A stretch of DNA of 64,000 nt from Puniceicoccaceae bacterium 5H (lineage in GTDB: Bacteria > Verrucomicrobiota > Verrucomicrobiia > Opitutales > Oceanipulchritudinaceae). A program made the position numbers and the translations under genes. The DNA is taken from positions 158,716 to 222,715 of the forward strand of contig WOUP01000004.1 of assembly GCA_009772895.1 (NCBI GenBank), read 5' to 3'. The notes below the pieces were generated by a model, which saw only the letters and a program-made list of their open reading frames with translations, was not told the origin of the DNA and did not search any database. Below are positions 60,834-64,000 of the stretch, one piece after another; the first letter of the stretch is position 1; the number at the start of each line of letters is the position of its first letter.

Positions 60834-63653
60834 CTAGAGCGCGTCTTCCATCCCGCTGATCGAGTCTACAATCTCATTCAGGCGGGTGCGCAGGGCCAGC
60901 AAATTCTCACTGTTGCTGGTGCGCTGGTGCGAGGCCGGCTCGATGTAAAAGGTGTCGACGGCCACATTGCGCTCGGTCGAGATGCGCGCGAAGGTGATGT
61001 CGAAGCCGTGATCGTAGATCGCCTTGGCCAGACGGTAGAGCAAGCCGATGGTATCGGTGGCCTGCACCTCGATGATGGTGCGGCGCAGGTTCAGCTCGTG
61101 GTAGACGTCCACCCGGGGCGGCAGCGGTGCGCGCAGGCGCTCCGTGCGTCGCAGGTAGGCGCTGCGCTGGTGCTCCTTGGCGAGCTTTTCGATGCGGGGC
61201 ATCAAATCGGTGTTGTTGAGCAGCGCTTCCTCCAGGTTTTTCTGGAAGACGCGTTTGGCGTCGGGATCGCGAACGATGCCGCCGTCGGGCTCGCAAACGT
61301 AAAAGGTGTCGATGGTGATGTGGTCGGCGCGGGTGAGGGCCTTGGAGCTGATGATGCTCAGGCCGGCCACGCTGAAGGCGCCCGCCAGCTTGTAAAAGAG
61401 GCCGGCACGGTCCCACGTGACGACGTGGACGACCGACATCCCGAGGTTGACGTCGTCTTGCCATTCGACGACGGGGACGAGGGATCCGAGGGAGTCTGCT
61501 TCGGCGATGTTATGGAGTAGTCGGTGCACCATGCGCAGGTGCAGGGCGATCTCATCGGCCACCGTCGAGACAAAGTATCGCTCGGGCAGCAGGTTGTAGT
61601 GTGCTTCGATCTCCTCTTCGGAGAGGTCCGGCAGCTGCTCGATAATGGTTTCCTTGGTGGTCATAGTAGCGGTAGAGCCGACTCCGACGGAGTGGCCAAA
61701 TGCGCGCAGGGAAGCTTGATATAGCTGGGTGTGCAAAGCGTCCTTGTAGCTGTTCCAGAGTTCAGGTGTGGTGCCGCGGGCATCGCAGTAGGTCAGGGCA
61801 TAGAGGTAACGCAGTTGTTGGCTATCCTCGACCAGTTCCTTGAAGGCTGCGATAGACCGTGGATCGTCGACATCATACCTTTGCCAGAAGCGTGCCATCT
61901 CCAGATGCAGGGCGATAAGCGCACGAATTTTCTCACGTAGCTCCGGTACGACCTGCAATCGCTCAAGAATGTGCACTGCCATTTCGGCTCCATTGGCCGC
62001 GTGATCAGAAATGCCCCGGCTTTTACCGATGTCGTGCAGCAGCATCACGAGGTAGAGCAGACTCGGGACATCGGTGGCTTCGAGCGCCTCCCGGTACTTG
62101 GTGGTCAGCCCCGGTTCGTCGTGGCTGAAGATGGCGTCCAGTTCCTTGATGGTGTTGAGCGTATGCTCGTCGGCCGTGTAGCGGTGGTAAAACTCGTGCT
62201 GGACGAGGCAGTAGAGTTCGGCCCACTCCGGCATGTACTTTTGCAGCACCCCGAGGGTGTGCATGCGGTAGAGGTAGGGGTAGACGCGGCCACGCTCCTG
62301 CAGGAGGGCACGGAAGGCCTTGGCGGCGTCGGCGCTTTCGCGCACCTTGCGGTCGATCAGGCCCACGGAATCCTCGATCAGACGCGTCAGTTCGAAGTCG
62401 AAGTCGGCTCCCAGCTGCTGAGCGTGACGGAAGATGCGGATCAGGCGCACCGGATCTTCGCGAAAGATGAAATTGTTTTCAGCCTCGAGGGTGCGGTTGC
62501 GCAAGACCAGCCCGTCGGTGTAGCTCTTGCGCACATGGCGGCGGCTGTTGACCACTTCACTGAAGGTGACCGTTTCCTTGGCCTCCAGCGCGAGCCGCTC
62601 TTCCAGATACTCTGCCGTGCGGTGGATGCGCTTGGCGTGGCGGTAGTAGTCGCGCATGAAGATTTCCACGCGATGAAAGATCTCGTGCTGACGATAACCG
62701 AGCGCCCAGGCGACCTTGGGCTGGCGCTCGAGGCTCAACACATCCGTCGGCCGCTTGCTCTGGTAGTGCAGCTCGTTGCGGGTCCGCAGGATAAAGTCGT
62801 AGGCCTTGACCAGGGCTTCGTGCTCACTTTTGCGCAGGAAGCCCTGGTCTACCAGGTCGGCGGTCTCGCGGCTGTCGAATTTTAGCCGCGCCATCCAGAG
62901 GATGTTATGGTAGTCGCGCAGCCCGCCCACGCCGTTTTTCAGGTCCGGCTCCTGTAGAAAGACGGTGTCGCCAAACTTTGCTCGCCGCGTTTCCTGGTCC
63001 TGGCGGCGCGCCTCGATGTAGCGCTCGGCGTCGTCCTTGCGGATGTAGCGGTCGTATTCTTGCTGAAACTTGCGGCACAGCTCCCGGGCACCGGCAATGA
63101 AGCGGCCCTCGATCATGCTGTTCTTGCTCTGCACATCGGCCTCGGCCTCCTGCAGCGCCTCCTTGGGGGTGCGCGTGCTGTGGCCCACCTTCAGGCCGAG
63201 GTCCCACATCAGGTAGAGCACGGTGTCGTTCACGCTCTTCTGGAAGGCCTCGAAGTCCCGCCCCCGGTTGCGCTGGGGGTAGAGGAACATGATGTCGATA
63301 TCGCTGTGCGGGCACAATTCCATGCGCCCGTAGCCGCCCAGCGCGAGCAGCGCACCCTCGGCGGGCGGTTCCTTGCCGGTGTCCATGCGCCACTGTTTCA
63401 GGGCGAGGCTCAGCAGGTTTTCCAGCAACACGTCCATGACGATGGTGCGGCAATTGCACACGCGCAGGCCGCCCGCGCCCTGGTGGTGGTAGCGTTCGAG
63501 CAGGTGGCTCGAGCGTTCCAGGTATTCCCGGAAACGCTTCAGCCGGATCGCCGTATCCGGCTCCAGGGTGTCGAGCTGCAAACGCTCGGCCTGGCGGCGC
63601 ATACTTTGGTAAAATTTCTCTGGATGGGGCAGAGCAGTAGCCACGCGCGCCAT
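60834..63653 (-). CDS. glnD: [Protein-PII] uridylyltransferase / uridylyl-removing enzyme
   Basis: A 939-residue bifunctional nitrogen sensor that adds UMP to PII when glutamine is low and removes it when high. The nucleotidyltransferase site has ALGGYGRMELCPHSDIDIMFLY with G106-G107 and D118/D120. The central HD domain has LYLVMLLHDIGKSRGISDHAANGAEMAVHIL, and two C-terminal ACT domains (about 720-800 and 830-920; VVTWDRAGLFYKLAGAFSVAGLSIIS, EVQATDTIGLLYRLAKAIYDHGFDITFARI) bind glutamine. The length is typical. ATG 63653 precedes a gap with a possible 51-codon frame. A GAF histidine kinase gene follows within 28 bases. Confidence 0.96.
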   Translation of the reverse strand: MARVATALPHPEKFYQSMRRQAERLQLDTLEPDTAIRLKRFREYLERSSHLLERYHHQGAGGLRVCNCRTIVMDVLLENLLSLALKQWRMDTGKEPPAEGALLALGGYGRMELCPHSDIDIMFLYPQRNRGRDFEAFQKSVNDTVLYLMWDLGLKVGHSTRTPKEALQEAEADVQSKNSMIEGRFIAGARELCRKFQQEYDRYIRKDDAERYIEARRQDQETRRAKFGDTVFLQEPDLKNGVGGLRDYHNILWMARLKFDSRETADLVDQGFLRKSEHEALVKAYDFILRTRNELHYQSKRPTDVLSLERQPKVAWALGYRQHEIFHRVEIFMRDYYRHAKRIHRTAEYLEERLALEAKETVTFSEVVNSRRHVRKSYTDGLVLRNRTLEAENNFIFREDPVRLIRIFRHAQQLGADFDFELTRLIEDSVGLIDRKVRESADAAKAFRALLQERGRVYPYLYRMHTLGVLQKYMPEWAELYCLVQHEFYHRYTADEHTLNTIKELDAIFSHDEPGLTTKYREALEATDVPSLLYLVMLLHDIGKSRGISDHAANGAEMAVHILERLQVVPELREKIRALIALHLEMARFWQRYDVDDPRSIAAFKELVEDSQQLRYLYALTYCDARGTTPELWNSYKDALHTQLYQASLRAFGHSVGVGSTATMTTKETIIEQLPDLSEEEIEAHYNLLPERYFVSTVADEIALHLRMVHRLLHNIAEADSLGSLVPVVEWQDDVNLGMSVVHVVTWDRAGLFYKLAGAFSVAGLSIISSKALTRADHITIDTFYVCEPDGGIVRDPDAKRVFQKNLEEALLNNTDLMPRIEKLAKEHQRSAYLRRTERLRAPLPPRVDVYHELNLRRTIIEVQATDTIGLLYRLAKAIYDHGFDITFARISTERNVAVDTFYIEPASHQRTSNSENLLALRTRLNEIVDSISGMEDAL

Positions 63654-63685
63654 GCTGAAGGAATCATGCCGAAACGCAAGCGCCG

Positions 63686-63841
63686 CTACGAAACCTGATG
63701 CAAACCTGCAAGATAGCGCAAAATTTTCAACCGGAGCGGCGCGAGCGTGGGGAGTCGGGCATCAAGCTGCGCGGGGCAGAGCACGAGCAGGAGGATGATC
63801 GCGATCGTCCGGATCGCTGTGTTTTTTGATAAATATGGCAT
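63686..63841 (-). CDS. Possible small exported or membrane peptide upstream of glnD
   Basis: A 51-codon frame on the same strand as glnD, ending 32 bases before its start: MPYLSKNTAIRTIAIILLLV, then LCPAQLDARLP and a basic tail. The N-terminus has a positive charge, a hydrophobic core and a plausible cleavage region (PAQLDA), like a signal peptide. No family was recognised and chance is not excluded. Confidence 0.3.
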   Translation of the reverse strand: MPYLSKNTAIRTIAIILLLVLCPAQLDARLPTLAPLRLKILRYLAGLHQVS

Positions 63842-63904
63842 TGTTCACCGTAAGTGTAACCGGAGCGCTGAAATACAGAGCCGGATCCGGCGTTTCGGTT
63901 TCGC
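63842..63904. other. Short intergenic stretch before the third palindromic repeat
   Basis: Between the possible small ORF and the repeat. Nothing distinct is visible apart from a GAGCCGGATCCGGC partial palindrome near 63878-63891. Confidence 0.3.
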
Positions 63905-64000
63905 GCATCCTGAAGGGATGCCAGCCTGTAGCCGGTGGTTGAGCGCGCGTAGCGGGCGACACCACCGGTTGCTCGGCCGTCCCACGGAGGCACCTTGAAG
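63905..64000 (+). repeat. Palindromic repeat unit, copy C (cut by window end)
   Basis: Starts GCATCCTGAAGGGATGCC, then AGCCTGTAGCCGGTGGTTGAG, a variable GC-rich arm (CGCGCGTAGCGGGCG) and ACACCACCGGTTG, matching the left half of the units at 20391 and 20947. It ends in GGAGGCACCTTGAAG, which resembles the central GGCACCTTTTCAAGGTGC, so the rest lies beyond the window. Copy C differs from the others mainly in the hairpin arm, with compensating changes. Confidence 0.8.

Noticed and set aside
58982..60859. 625-codon plus-strand frame opposite the GAF kinase
   Set aside because: Antisense of a full histidine kinase with all motifs; no independent features.
1..64000. CRISPR arrays, tRNA/rRNA genes, IS transposases, replication origins
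   Set aside because: Looked for by eye and not found; the repeats present are palindromic or short and not regularly spaced arrays.

Overview
The window looks like chromosome of a GC-rich, Gram-negative, PVC-group bacterium, most likely a Verrucomicrobium of the Opitutae type. The evidence is two PEP-CTERM proteins (23492-24439, 58197-58937), a GxxExxY gene among 'CCGCAGATT' intergenic repeats, palindromic GCATCCC-nn-GGGATGCC repeats, lipoprotein and RND machinery of a double-membrane cell, and an N-acetylglutaminylglutamine amide (NAGGN) osmolyte operon that suggests a saline or osmotically variable habitat. No tRNA, rRNA, CRISPR array or transposase was seen. The assignment is inference from gene content.

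Layout. 1-2527: two tandem chemoreceptor genes, the first cut by the window edge. 2528-9555: CNNM transporter with a structured leader, lgt, a secreted beta-helix-like protein, then a three-gene unit of NtrC-type regulator, degenerate histidine-kinase-like protein and membrane protein. 9565-17000: minus-strand PiT transporter and a complete OMF-MFP-RND efflux operon. 17237-21334: GH15 glucoamylase, DUF1697 gene and a 1.07-kb non-coding stretch with two copies of a palindromic repeat unit. 21335-28397: ABC-F ATPase, PEP-CTERM metalloprotease, GxxExxY gene flanked by repeats, RecQ and an AT-richer HEPN gene. 28490-32239: SulP permease and GH13 branching-enzyme-like protein. 32262-35336: an AT-rich 1024-codon HD plus Hsp90-like ATPase gene, the best candidate for an uncharacterised conflict/defence system.

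35421-43002: small membrane gene, frameshifted SDR gene divergent from an AraC regulator, two PilT-like ATPases and a four-gene operon of small exported proteins. 43234-48162: the NAGGN operon (amidotransferase, GNAT/ATP-grasp synthetase, M42 peptidase). 48169-58937: GyrI-like protein, purM, a CHASE3 chemoreceptor, MarC, HNH nuclease, glycosyltransferase, thioesterase, DUF1810, PPK2, alcohol dehydrogenase behind a duplicated start region, and a PEP-CTERM protein behind a 19-bp palindrome. 59081-63653: GAF histidine kinase downstream of glnD. 63905-64000: a third copy of the palindromic repeat.

Themes: chemotaxis and signalling (three MCPs, NtrC-like regulator, GAF kinase, GlnD), glucan use (GH15, GH13), phosphate (PiT, PPK2), osmoadaptation (NAGGN), and two AT-richer genes (HEPN; HD/Hsp90-like) inserted between housekeeping genes, which is the pattern expected of acquired defence genes. 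All starts were chosen by reading; no similarity search was possible.
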